From Phycisphaeraceae bacterium (GTDB taxonomy: Bacteria; Planctomycetota; Phycisphaerae; Phycisphaerales; Zrk34): a stretch of DNA of 36,614 nt. The position numbers and the translations under genes are program-made. The notes under the pieces are model-generated. The model ran no database searches. It was not told the origin of the DNA and saw nothing but the letters and a program-made list of their open reading frames with translations. Shown piece after piece: positions 16,597-24,667 of the stretch (its first letter is position 1; every line of letters starts with the position of its first letter). The DNA lies in contig JANQQT010000250.1 in the NCBI GenBank assembly GCA_028284925.1, forward strand, positions 1 to 36,614, written 5' to 3'.

Positions 16597-18240
16597 ATGC
16601 ATACCTTTGCAATGATTCTTGATAATCCCGGTGAGCAACCTCATCGATCCCGATACCGTGATCCAAAACGATTGGCGGAGTTGGGGTATACCGATCTGAT
16701 CGTGTATCCAACGACGGGACTTTCCGGCCTGTTCGGCCCCGACACCATTGAGATTGCGGATGAACGACAATGGGTCGCCGATCAATTCGATCATATCGAA
16801 GGCACTCTTGAAGAAGCCAAGGCTGCGGGTCTCGGTACATGGCTTACTTACGACGCACCAACGCTTGCCAGGGCACTGGTGGGTCACGCGATGACCTGTG
16901 TGAATCAGTCCCACATCCTTTGTCCCGTTCCGGATGAATTGCTGGAAATGTCCGGCCAGTGTCTGGAGACGCTTCTTTCCCGCTTCGATCGGACCGAAGG
17001 GATCGTTCTACGTCTTGGCGATAATGATGCGCAGAAGATTCCCTACCTTATCGGCAACGAATTATATAGTCCCCACTGCAGCCGCTGCGCGAACTTCGGG
17101 CGGGCCGATCGGTTGATCAAGTTCATCCGTTTCTACCACGACCTGGTGGTCAAACAACTCGGTAAGAAGTTGATCGTAAGGGCGTGGAACATCAAACCCG
17201 GCGGCATGCACGATGATGCTGAGTTGTGCCAGCGCGTTGTCAGTGAGATTCCTGAAGACGACGACCTGATCCTTTCCTTCAAATTCACCCAGACGGACTT
17301 CTGGCGATTCCAGAAATGGAATCCTTCGAGCTTGGTATGCGGCAATAGGCCCATCATCTACGAACTGCAGTGTCAGCGCGAATTCGAAGCCAAGGGCGCC
17401 GTTCCGAATTACCAGCCAAACCTGTGGTCCAGAGGCATGACGGAAATGGCCGACGTCGAGTCCCTCCAAAGCGCCATGCAAAAGACCAACGTGGTCGGAC
17501 TCTGGGCATGGGTTCGAGGCGGAGGATGGCGTGGTCCGTACATCACCGAAGAAACCGAATGCTGGGTCGGCGCCAACGTTGTGGCGGTCCCACGCCTTGC
17601 AAACAATCCGGGTATCGACCCTGTCGAGCTTGCACGACACTGGATTGTGGACGAACTGGAGGTCGACAACTCTCAAGCGGCCGAGGCCATCCTCGAAACA
17701 CTCGAAGCGTCCACGCAAACCGTTCTGGAGAGTTTTTACATCGGTCCCTACGCTCGGTTGCGGGAAAACCTTCCCTGGTATCCCTCATCGAATCTCATTC
17801 AGGACGATCAGATCGATGCCGAAGCCGCGTGGACTATCATCCAACGTCTTCCTGAGAATATGCTTGACGATGTCGTTGCGGAAAAACAGGCCGCCGAGCA
17901 GCGTATTGCCGCTTGCCGCAAAAGGCTGAACGAGATGGCGCGCTATCTGCCTCATCCCGCTGCAAAATTTATGCCCGCCAGCCTCGATTACGCGGAATCC
18001 CTAACCACCACACTCCATTACCTTCTCAGCGGCATGATCGCCTACCGAAGATACCTCCGAAAGCGCGACCCGAAACAGGCACAAACCGCGATCGCCGATC
18101 TCCAGCGATGCCAGAACCGATGGATGAATCATTCCCAAAGGTTCACCTCACCCGGCGCCGCCTCCACATTCAGTTCAGACAATCTGTGGGATGTCACCCA
18201 GCGCATCATCGATGACACGCAATCTACCGTATCCACTTAA
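16597..18240 (+). CDS. Putative glycoside hydrolase, distantly GH67 alpha-glucuronidase-like
   Basis: A 547-aa cytoplasmic-looking protein (no signal peptide). The central part aligns by eye with the GH67 catalytic core: LSFKFTQTDFWRF (D234) followed by RPIIYELQCQREFEAKGAVP (E256, E262) resembles the family's DFQPREP ... LELQITQEY arrangement. Upstream are EGIVLRLGDND and a conserved-looking SPHCSRCANFGR with a C-x2-C pair, possibly structural. WAWVRGGGWRGPY follows; the last 200 residues are helical (LPENMLDDVVAEKQAAEQRI). The substrate may be a glucuronic-acid-containing oligosaccharide, by analogy only. ATG 16597 lacks a Shine-Dalgarno and has TAAAAA seven bases upstream, so it may be leaderless. 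A WYL regulator follows 88 bases downstream. Confidence 0.55.
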   Translation: MHTFAMILDNPGEQPHRSRYRDPKRLAELGYTDLIVYPTTGLSGLFGPDTIEIADERQWVADQFDHIEGTLEEAKAAGLGTWLTYDAPTLARALVGHAMTCVNQSHILCPVPDELLEMSGQCLETLLSRFDRTEGIVLRLGDNDAQKIPYLIGNELYSPHCSRCANFGRADRLIKFIRFYHDLVVKQLGKKLIVRAWNIKPGGMHDDAELCQRVVSEIPEDDDLILSFKFTQTDFWRFQKWNPSSLVCGNRPIIYELQCQREFEAKGAVPNYQPNLWSRGMTEMADVESLQSAMQKTNVVGLWAWVRGGGWRGPYITEETECWVGANVVAVPRLANNPGIDPVELARHWIVDELEVDNSQAAEAILETLEASTQTVLESFYIGPYARLRENLPWYPSSNLIQDDQIDAEAAWTIIQRLPENMLDDVVAEKQAAEQRIAACRKRLNEMARYLPHPAAKFMPASLDYAESLTTTLHYLLSGMIAYRRYLRKRDPKQAQTAIADLQRCQNRWMNHSQRFTSPGAASTFSSDNLWDVTQRIIDDTQSTVST

Positions 18241-18290
18241 TTGCATGATGTTCTCGGCCGGGAATCACACTAGACGTTTTGGCCCATAAG

Positions 18291-18321
18291 TTTACAAATT
18301 CCGGATTCCGGGGGTTATCAT
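18291..18321 (+). promoter_or_regulatory. Candidate promoter and operator of the WYL regulator
   Basis: TTTACA (18291-18296) and TATCAT (18316-18321) are separated by 19 bases, somewhat long. Between them is the near-palindrome CCGGA-T-TCCGG (18301-18311), a plausible operator for autoregulation. The expected transcript start falls one base before ATG 18329, and no Shine-Dalgarno is visible. Confidence 0.4.
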
Positions 18322-18328
18322 CTGGACA

Positions 18329-19342
18329 ATGGATATCACACGTCTCCACCGCGTACTCCGATTGCTGACGATCCTGCAGGCGGGTACGGAACAAACCGCG
18401 ACGCAATTGGCTGAACGACTGGGTATCAGCCGTCGCACGCTATTTCGTGACCTCAAGACACTCGAGGCCGCTGGGTTTCCCTGTAAAAACAGATCCGGCA
18501 AGGGATATCAGATCGACTCCGCCCTGTTTCTCCCGCCCGTCAATCTCAAAGTAGGCGAAGCGCTTGGCCTGATGCTCCTGGGCGAAGCCGCTGTGGCCCA
18601 GCCCGATCAACCCTTTGCCCTGCCCGCCGCCGACGCGATCAAAAAGCTGATTGCCATGATGCCCACCGCCATTCGTGACTTTTGCGGAAGTCTCATGCAG
18701 CACATGACGGTTCGCCCCCCCTCCGCCGCGCTCGCCAACGACGATGTGGCAACCCATGCCGACCTCCAGCAGGCGATCGATCAATGCTGTCAGGTCAACC
18801 TAAGGTACCACAGTCTGTTTGACGGCGATGTAATCACCGTGATCCTTCGACCCTACCATCTCCATTTTGAATCGCGTGCCTGGTACGTCATCGGATACAG
18901 CGAACGCCATCGCGAGGTGCGGACCTTCAAACTCTCGCGCGTCAAGAGCATCGAATTGACCACACGCCACTTCAGACGCGACCGATCCTTCAAGCTGGAC
19001 CAATACCTCGGCAATGCATGGCGTCTGATTCCGGAGAAAAGGCGGTATCGAGTAGAACTCGAATTCACTGCTAAGGTTGCCCACAACGTGAGTGAAGTTC
19101 GCTGGCACCACAGCCAGTCACATCGCATTCTCCCGGATGGCAGATGCATCATGACATTTGATGTAGATGGAATCAACGAGATCAGTTGGTGGGTGTTGGG
19201 ATACGGCGACCAGGTGGTGGTCCGCAAACCCGTCGCCTTGAAGAGGCGCGTATGTGAATTCTATCAAGCCGCACTGGATCGGTACGAAGACAAGGCTCCA
19301 ATCAAAAAGACCAAACCCGACAAAAAGGATCGCAGGAAATGA
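18329..19342 (+). CDS. WYL-domain transcriptional regulator
   Basis: A 337-aa helix-turn-helix regulator of the YafY/DeoR-like type. Residues about 5-55 form an HTH_11 winged helix (LLTILQAGTEQTATQLAERL then ISRRTLFRDLKTLEAAGFP). Residues about 145-215 form the WYL ligand-sensing domain (LRPYHLHFESRAWYVIGYS then VRTFKLSRVKSIELT), followed by the C-terminal WCX extension. The protein ends in a very basic tail (PIKKTKPDKKDRRK). Such proteins sense nucleotides or nucleic acids, or control catabolic genes. Here the neighbour upstream is the GH67-like hydrolase and dtd overlaps downstream (ATGA), so control of the hydrolase or of itself is a reasonable guess. Confidence 0.88.
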   Translation: MDITRLHRVLRLLTILQAGTEQTATQLAERLGISRRTLFRDLKTLEAAGFPCKNRSGKGYQIDSALFLPPVNLKVGEALGLMLLGEAAVAQPDQPFALPAADAIKKLIAMMPTAIRDFCGSLMQHMTVRPPSAALANDDVATHADLQQAIDQCCQVNLRYHSLFDGDVITVILRPYHLHFESRAWYVIGYSERHREVRTFKLSRVKSIELTTRHFRRDRSFKLDQYLGNAWRLIPEKRRYRVELEFTAKVAHNVSEVRWHHSQSHRILPDGRCIMTFDVDGINEISWWVLGYGDQVVVRKPVALKRRVCEFYQAALDRYEDKAPIKKTKPDKKDRRK

Positions 19343-19782
19343 AGTGCGTCATTTCACGCGTAGATCGCGCATCGGTCCGCGTCGACGGCAAGGTCATTGG
19401 CGAAATTAATCATGGCCTGTTGGCCTACGTGGGAATCGTCACGGGCGACCAAGAGGCACAGGTCAACTGGACCGCTGATAAGCTGTGCGCCATTCGTCTT
19501 TTCAATGATGAAGATGGCAAACTCAACCGCTCGGTCGTCGATGTGGATGGCGGATTACTGTTAATCCCTAACTTTACTGTCCCCGGTCGGACGCGAAAAG
19601 GGACGCGACCGAGTTTTACCGATTCAGCTCCACCAGAACTGGCGACCCGACTCTTCGATCGGTTGACCGAGAAATGCGGCCAGAATGTCACGACACAAAC
19701 CGGGTTATTCGGCGCTCATATGCTCATAGAGGCCGTGGCAAACGGACCGGTTACCGTCATTGTTGAATCACCGGAATCATAG
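19339..19782 (+). CDS. dtd: D-aminoacyl-tRNA deacylase, divergent active-site motif
   Basis: Hydrolyses D-aminoacyl-tRNA (and glycyl-tRNA-Ala) to keep translation homochiral. Length (147 aa) and fold match the family: MKCVISRVDRASVRVDGKVI, LLAYVGIVTGD, the RKGTRPSF motif and C-terminal FGAHMLIEAVANGPVTVIVE. Two motifs are altered. The usual SQFTL at 77-81 is PNFTV, keeping only F79 and T80. The N-x-G-P-V-T motif reads A-N-G-P-V-T, keeping the Gly-cisPro pair. The start overlaps the regulator's stop (ATGA) with AGGA about six bases upstream. It is probably still a deacylase of the DTD fold; specificity may differ. Confidence 0.88.
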   Translation: MKCVISRVDRASVRVDGKVIGEINHGLLAYVGIVTGDQEAQVNWTADKLCAIRLFNDEDGKLNRSVVDVDGGLLLIPNFTVPGRTRKGTRPSFTDSAPPELATRLFDRLTEKCGQNVTTQTGLFGAHMLIEAVANGPVTVIVESPES

Positions 19783-19856
19783 TGAGGGATGCAGTCAAGC
19801 CGACTGCGATGAGCATGGGCCGCGCATCGCTAATTGCTGCGGCATAAACTGGCGAC

Positions 19857-20477
19857 ATGTTTACGGGTATCATTCAAACGACCGGTACGATCACTGAGAT
19901 TTCGCCTCAATCTTCAGGTGCAAGACTGGTCATCGCCGCACCCCATCTAGATCGAACGCCCAACCCGGGCGACAGCATCGCTGTGGCCGGCTGTTGCCTG
20001 ACGCACGCGCCAGGCTCAGATGCCATCGATCACCACCTCTATTTCGACGTCGTGCACGAAACGCTCCGAAAAACCAAACTCGGAACGCTGAACCCGGGCG
20101 ATCTGGTCAATCTTGAATCAGCAGTCACACCCACCTCTACCTTCGACGGTCATTTCGTTCAGGGTCATATCGATGCTCTAGCCGAAGTAACCCGTGTCGA
20201 CCAGACGGAAGGCCGATACGAGGTGCATTTTCGAACCGACTCCCAGACGCTTCCCTACCTCACCCCCAAAGGCTCAGTTACACTCGATGGCGTTAGTTTG
20301 ACCATCGCATCGGTCAATGTTGAAGAATCCACCTTCTCAGTCGCCCTGATTCCCACCACGCTGGAAGTCACCACGCTGGAACGCTGGCAACCCGGTGATA
20401 CCGTCAATGTCGAAACCGACATCCTTGCCCGAACGGTCCTTCACTACCTTCGCAACTTCACCAATCTCCCAGCCTGA
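19857..20477 (+). CDS. ribE: Riboflavin synthase, alpha chain
   Basis: Dismutates two 6,7-dimethyl-8-ribityllumazine molecules to riboflavin. The 206-aa protein has the two tandem lumazine-binding barrels of the family. The N-terminal half starts MFTGIIQTTGTI and contains DSIAVAGCCLT and SAVTPTSTFDGHFVQGHID. The C-terminal half has KGSVTLDGVSLTIASV and VALIPTTLEVTTL, ending GDTVNVETDILARTVLHYL. The conserved GHFVQGHVD-like segment joins the halves. The first barrel's usual VDGVCLTV is VAGCCLTH, a modest drift. It lies 74 bases after dtd. The spacer shows a small hairpin (GCAGTC/GACTGC at 19791-19807) without a T-run and no FMN-riboswitch core. Confidence 0.95.
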   Translation: MFTGIIQTTGTITEISPQSSGARLVIAAPHLDRTPNPGDSIAVAGCCLTHAPGSDAIDHHLYFDVVHETLRKTKLGTLNPGDLVNLESAVTPTSTFDGHFVQGHIDALAEVTRVDQTEGRYEVHFRTDSQTLPYLTPKGSVTLDGVSLTIASVNVEESTFSVALIPTTLEVTTLERWQPGDTVNVETDILARTVLHYLRNFTNLPA

Positions 20478-20485
20478 CCCCGACA

Positions 20486-23083
20486 TCATGCTTCCACCGA
20501 AACAAGTCGCTCGGCAATGATCGACAACAGCTTCTGCTTGTCAAAAGGCTTGGTGGCGTAATCATCACATCCGGCGTCAATACACTTTTCCCGGTCACCC
20601 TCCATCGCATGTGCCGTCAAGGCAATGACGGCGCCTTCATATCCCGAATGACGCAGCTTGCGCGTCGCCGTATACCCATCCATCACTGGCATCTGCATAT
20701 CCATCAGGATCACGTCAAATGCCTGCCCACCGGAGATCGACGTCATCGCCATTTCATACGCCAACTTTCCATTTTCCACCGTCTCCACCGTAAGCCCCGC
20801 CTTCTCCAGAATTCGCGTCGCAAGCTTCTGATTCACCGGATTATCTTCCGCCAGAAGAACGCGACCATTCAGGAGGACTTCCTCAGCATTCACACCCCCA
20901 TCATCCGGCGCTTCGGCCACCCGAGTCGAATTGTCCAGAAGATCATGCATCAATTCAGATTCATCAATTGCTCCGACCTTGATAATCACACTAAACGTAC
21001 TCCCTACCCCCTCCTTCGACGTCACCTGAATCTCACCGCCCAACATATGGGCGAGTCTTTGCGATATGATCAGCCCCAACCCAGTACCCCCAAACCTGCG
21101 CGTGGTGGAAGAATCCGCTTGCTGAAACGGCTTGAAGAGTCGCATCAACTGGTCCTGACTCAAACCAATTCCCGAATCGATCACATCAATGCGTAAGAAG
21201 TTACTTTCCTCGCCGTCCAGTTTTACTCGAACACATACGCCACCTTTCTTTGTAAACTTGACGGCGTTCCCCACCAGATTCATCAGGATCTGACGCAATC
21301 GCACCGGATCAGATTGAATGGTCTGAGGCAGAGGCATCTCAAAATCAATTTTCAGATCGATATTCCTCTCCGTCGCGCGAACGCGCATCATCGACTCGAC
21401 GTCCATAACAACCGGAATCAACGGCGTATCGATCGATTCAACGGTCAGCTTACCGCTTTCGATTTTCGACAAGTCCAGGATGTCATTGATGATCGTCAAC
21501 AGGTGGTCACCGTTTCTCTTGACCGTCTGGATGTAATTCCGCTGATCCTCCGGACTCGTATTCGGATCCAGCAAAAGATCGGCATACCCCAGAATTGCCG
21601 TCATGGGTGTGCGTATCTCGTGGCTCATATTTGCCAGGAATTCACTTTTCGATGCACTCGCCGCCTCCGCCATCGCCTGCGCTTCGGCAAGAAGGTTCGC
21701 CTGGTTTGCCAGCTCCACGGCCTTTTCTTCCGCCATACCCTTGGCTTCTTTAAGGTCTCCAAGCATCTCTTCATGCTTAAGCGTCGCAAGCTTGAGTTGG
21801 GTCACATCCTGAAACGCGCCCCATAGCCGAATTACGCGTTCTCCCATCTTCTCCGCACGTCCCAGTACACGGACCCAGATATCGCGTCCCTTCGCCGTGA
21901 CCATCGGAAGCTGAAGATCGAATCCCTCACCTGTCGCGATGGCGTGTTCCACCGCCTGTCGAATGGTCGGCCTTACTTCTTCGGTATAGTAGTTGATCGC
22001 TTCCTCAATGCCCGGCTGCCGATCGAGTTCCACTTCATGAATGCGAAATACTTCTTCTGACCAACGAATGTTCATGGTTTGCAGATCAATCTCCCAGCCA
22101 CCCACGTGTGCCATCTCACTCATTTGAGCAAGCAATTCACCTTTCGCATTCGAGTCCACGATCGCCTGTTCCGCATGATCCTTGGCAATCCCCACACTGT
22201 GCGCGTAATTCCGCATCGCGTCCCTAGCTTCACCCAGCGACTTGGCGACATCAATCTGGTAAAGCCCAAAGCCCACGAGCGGAATGACGTATCCCGCAAC
22301 CTTGCAAAGATGAGCAAAATCAAAAAACGGATCAAACAGATCCTTCGAAAACGACATATGGATCTGCCCCACCATATGGATGCCAATCGAAAGCGTCACC
22401 CACCACACCAGAAGTTCACGCTGTTTCCGAAACCGCAAAATAAACAAACTCAGGGCAACGGCCATGATCATCGCAGAAATCAGATCCACAGGTCGCGAGA
22501 TGAAGCGATCCGGAAACACGAATTTCGGCAAGGGAAGCATAAAGGCAAGAACAGTCACCGCAATCGTCAACAACCCGACAATCAAGCCAATCAGCTTCGC
22601 CTCTTTTCGTGGATTTCCGCTTCGCCCCATCCAAACCGGCATGAACGGCGCCAACAGGAGAATTACGCCAAACAGGATTCGACCGGTCACGTATGTCCCG
22701 GGTATGAATTGCTGCACCGCTCCCGGATCAAGTCCCAACCAGGCATGCGTATACCGAAACGCAAGCACACCATGCGCCAGATCCTCCGCGCCATTCACAA
22801 AAAACGCCAAGCCAATATACAACTGGAACCGGTCACCCATTACACAAAATCGCATGATCAAAAGCACACCCGCCGCCAACCCGATTAGCGATCCCACCAT
22901 CTCAACCGCCGCATGAAAATCGCTACTGCTTCTGTACTCACCTCCCGCCAGAAGCGGATAGAACATCAGCAATCCCACCAGAACCAACACCAGCGCACAA
23001 AGACGGTTCCGGATCTGGACGGAGTTATACACCGATTCAAAGATCCCCAGATTTCCGCCTGATACAGATTGCGAACTACCCAC
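20486..23083 (-). CDS. Hybrid sensor histidine kinase/response regulator, MASE3-like sensor
   Basis: An approximately 865-aa membrane signalling protein. Residues about 25-285 hold seven or so membrane segments with FHAAVEMVGSLIGLAAGVLL and NGAEDLAHGVLAF, resembling the MASE3 sensor. A PAS domain follows (about 325-430, MAHVGGWEIDLQTMNIRWSE), then a coiled coil. HisKA has H488 in NMSHEIRTPMTAILGY. The HATPase has NLVGNAVKFTKKGG, DSGIGL and GGTGLGLIISQ. A C-terminal receiver has ED-type acids in VLLAEDNPVNQ and phospho-acceptor D795 in VILMDMQMPVMDGYTA. No Hpt domain follows. GTG 23083 is preferred because AAAGGA lies seven bases upstream; GTG 23104 overlaps the preceding gene. Probably translated with the MntP-like gene. 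Confidence 0.92.
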   Translation of the reverse strand: MGSSQSVSGGNLGIFESVYNSVQIRNRLCALVLVLVGLLMFYPLLAGGEYRSSSDFHAAVEMVGSLIGLAAGVLLIMRFCVMGDRFQLYIGLAFFVNGAEDLAHGVLAFRYTHAWLGLDPGAVQQFIPGTYVTGRILFGVILLLAPFMPVWMGRSGNPRKEAKLIGLIVGLLTIAVTVLAFMLPLPKFVFPDRFISRPVDLISAMIMAVALSLFILRFRKQRELLVWWVTLSIGIHMVGQIHMSFSKDLFDPFFDFAHLCKVAGYVIPLVGFGLYQIDVAKSLGEARDAMRNYAHSVGIAKDHAEQAIVDSNAKGELLAQMSEMAHVGGWEIDLQTMNIRWSEEVFRIHEVELDRQPGIEEAINYYTEEVRPTIRQAVEHAIATGEGFDLQLPMVTAKGRDIWVRVLGRAEKMGERVIRLWGAFQDVTQLKLATLKHEEMLGDLKEAKGMAEEKAVELANQANLLAEAQAMAEAASASKSEFLANMSHEIRTPMTAILGYADLLLDPNTSPEDQRNYIQTVKRNGDHLLTIINDILDLSKIESGKLTVESIDTPLIPVVMDVESMMRVRATERNIDLKIDFEMPLPQTIQSDPVRLRQILMNLVGNAVKFTKKGGVCVRVKLDGEESNFLRIDVIDSGIGLSQDQLMRLFKPFQQADSSTTRRFGGTGLGLIISQRLAHMLGGEIQVTSKEGVGSTFSVIIKVGAIDESELMHDLLDNSTRVAEAPDDGGVNAEEVLLNGRVLLAEDNPVNQKLATRILEKAGLTVETVENGKLAYEMAMTSISGGQAFDVILMDMQMPVMDGYTATRKLRHSGYEGAVIALTAHAMEGDREKCIDAGCDDYATKPFDKQKLLSIIAERLVSVEA

Positions 23084-23096
23084 GCATACTTCCTTT

Positions 23097-23633
23097 CTAC
23101 CCACCTACCTCATGACAAGCAGACCATCGATGGCCGATGCTGTAACCCGCCGCATAACTGCCCCATGCTACGATCAGCCCTGTCACCATCACACACGCCA
23201 CGGCCCACCATAACCCCACGCCAACCATACTCGCCATAGCCCCGACCAGCACGGCATCCACACTGAGAACAAGCGCGATAAGTCTCGTGAACGCCCGTCG
23301 CCCTCGTTTCTCCATATCACGCGAACGTCCCCCGCCAAATGCCCACGTCACCTCCACCCCCATCACAATGAACATCAGTACAACCAGAATCAACAACAAG
23401 TCGGTACTCCCGTATCCCCCCTTATCCACAAGTCCCCATCCCACTACAACCATTAGTCCATGGCCAATCGAGACCATTGTCGAAAGTCCTATCCGCTCCT
23501 CCCGTCGGCCCTCGCAGGCCGAATGACCTCGCGACCAACCCAGAAGGAATGCACCGATCCCTGCATCAAGGCTCACCGCAATGCACGCCAGAACCACACC
23601 CCACGCTCCAAGCTCCAGCATCATCGCGCCCAC
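23097..23633 (-). CDS. MntP-like integral membrane protein
   Basis: A 178-aa protein of about six membrane segments in two inverted halves. Each half begins with a Ser-x-Asp-Ala motif in a membrane helix: ACIAVSLDAGIGAFLLG near the N-terminus and LIALVLSVDAVLVGAMA after the middle loop. This arrangement matches the MntP manganese exporter and related small transporters, where the paired Asp residues are functional. Similarity is limited to these motifs, so the ion is uncertain. The start is taken as GTG 23633, with AAGGAG about ten bases upstream; ATG 23624 is the alternative but is far from that site. It ends 13 bases before the kinase start, suggesting a two-gene operon. Confidence 0.6.
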   Translation of the reverse strand: MGAMMLELGAWGVVLACIAVSLDAGIGAFLLGWSRGHSACEGRREERIGLSTMVSIGHGLMVVVGWGLVDKGGYGSTDLLLILVVLMFIVMGVEVTWAFGGGRSRDMEKRGRRAFTRLIALVLSVDAVLVGAMASMVGVGLWWAVACVMVTGLIVAWGSYAAGYSIGHRWSACHEVGG

Positions 23634-23802
23634 CGGAAATGTGCTCCTTCGAACTTTTCTGAACTCGCCGAATTGGATTTTCGGACGTTCTTTCCATCAG
23701 ACCATGCGTTCTATTTGTCGCTATATCGTTTCTTTTAGACCTTCACTTGAAACGAACCGGAACTAAATCAACACGCGTACACACCCTTGCCTTCATTCAC
23801 AC

Positions 23803-23816
23803 GGAGGCTATCCTCC
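23803..23816 (+). promoter_or_regulatory. Small hairpin containing GGAGG upstream of the HAD gene
   Basis: GGAGG (23803-23807), a four-base loop and CCTCC (23812-23816) pair perfectly. A Shine-Dalgarno-like sequence is thus locked in a stem, but it lies 24 bases before ATG 23832, too far to be the normal ribosome site. A role in translation control is only a possibility. Confidence 0.25.
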
Positions 23817-23831
23817 CCTTCAAAGCCCCCG

Positions 23832-24641
23832 ATGAACGCCAACACCTACAAACTAATCGCCCTGGATATCGATGGCACGATACTCGACTCCAAAAAGCGC
23901 CTCAGATCGCGCGTCATCCAATCCATTCACGCGTGCCGTCAACGCGGCGCAAAAGTCGTACTCGCATCCGCACGCCCTCCGCGTTCCGTCCGAAAAATAC
24001 ACCATTTGTTGCAACTGGATACCCTTTCCATTCACTACAACGGCGCCCTGATTTACGACCTCACCAGCAACAAGACTATCCATCACCAGCCTTTGGACGC
24101 CGCCATCGCCAAACGCGTCATACAGGTCGCCAGAAACGCTTATCCCGATTGCACCGTCAGCGTTGAAATCCTCGACAAGTGGTACACCGATCAGTTCAAC
24201 CCGGATTTGATCACCGAAACCGGTCGTGATTTCCAGCCCGACTTTATCGGGCCGCTCGACGCCTTCCTCACCGTCCCCGTAACCAAACTCATGCTCCTAG
24301 CCGAACCTCAACACATGCAGCTGATACTCGCGGCAGTCAGACGCAGGTTCAAACGGGAATTCGCCATTGCCATTTCAGATGACCACCTGCTTCAAATCAT
24401 GCATCCCGAGTCATGCAAATCCACCGCTCTTCAACAGGTCGCCCGAATCTACGACATTCAACAATCGGAGGTCGTGGCCATCGGCGACGCGCCCAACGAT
24501 GCCGCCATGATCCAATGGGCCGGCCTCGGCATCGCCATGGAAAACGCATGGCCCAACGTGATCCAACGCGCCGATGCCATCACACGCACCAACGATTCAG
24601 ACGGCGTCGCCCATGCGCTAAATCAACATGTACTCAATTAA
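23832..24641 (+). CDS. HAD-superfamily (Cof-type) phosphatase
   Basis: A 269-aa hydrolase of the Cof/YidA subfamily. Motif I is LIALDIDGTIL with nucleophile D12 and D14. Motif II is VVLASARPPRS. Motif III lysine is probably in HPESCKSTALQQV. Motif IV is VVAIGDAPNDAAMI. A large cap domain (about 85-190) lies between motifs II and III, as in type IIB caps. The end AITRTNDSDGVAHAL is typical. ATG 23832 starts directly before motif I; the longer frame from 23787 adds 15 residues and is unlikely. Substrates in this family are sugar phosphates or cofactors such as FMN; the sequence does not discriminate. It is the only plus-strand gene within this signalling stretch. Confidence 0.88.
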   Translation: MNANTYKLIALDIDGTILDSKKRLRSRVIQSIHACRQRGAKVVLASARPPRSVRKIHHLLQLDTLSIHYNGALIYDLTSNKTIHHQPLDAAIAKRVIQVARNAYPDCTVSVEILDKWYTDQFNPDLITETGRDFQPDFIGPLDAFLTVPVTKLMLLAEPQHMQLILAAVRRRFKREFAIAISDDHLLQIMHPESCKSTALQQVARIYDIQQSEVVAIGDAPNDAAMIQWAGLGIAMENAWPNVIQRADAITRTNDSDGVAHALNQHVLN

Positions 24642-24667
24642 ACACAACCCCGCCAACTGATCGAACA

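Noticed and set aside
18290..18298. GTTTACAA, resembling a biotin-operator half-site
   Set aside because: No partner TTGTAAAC at the required spacing, and the neighbouring genes are unrelated to biotin; it serves better as a -35-like element.
19783..19856. Possible FMN riboswitch before ribE
   Set aside because: The spacer is only 74 bases, has one small hairpin and lacks the conserved FMN-aptamer segments.
22079..22888. Long plus-strand frame opposite the histidine kinase
   Set aside because: Basic, His/Arg/Asn-rich sequence without domains; antisense to the MASE3-like membrane region of a convincing gene.
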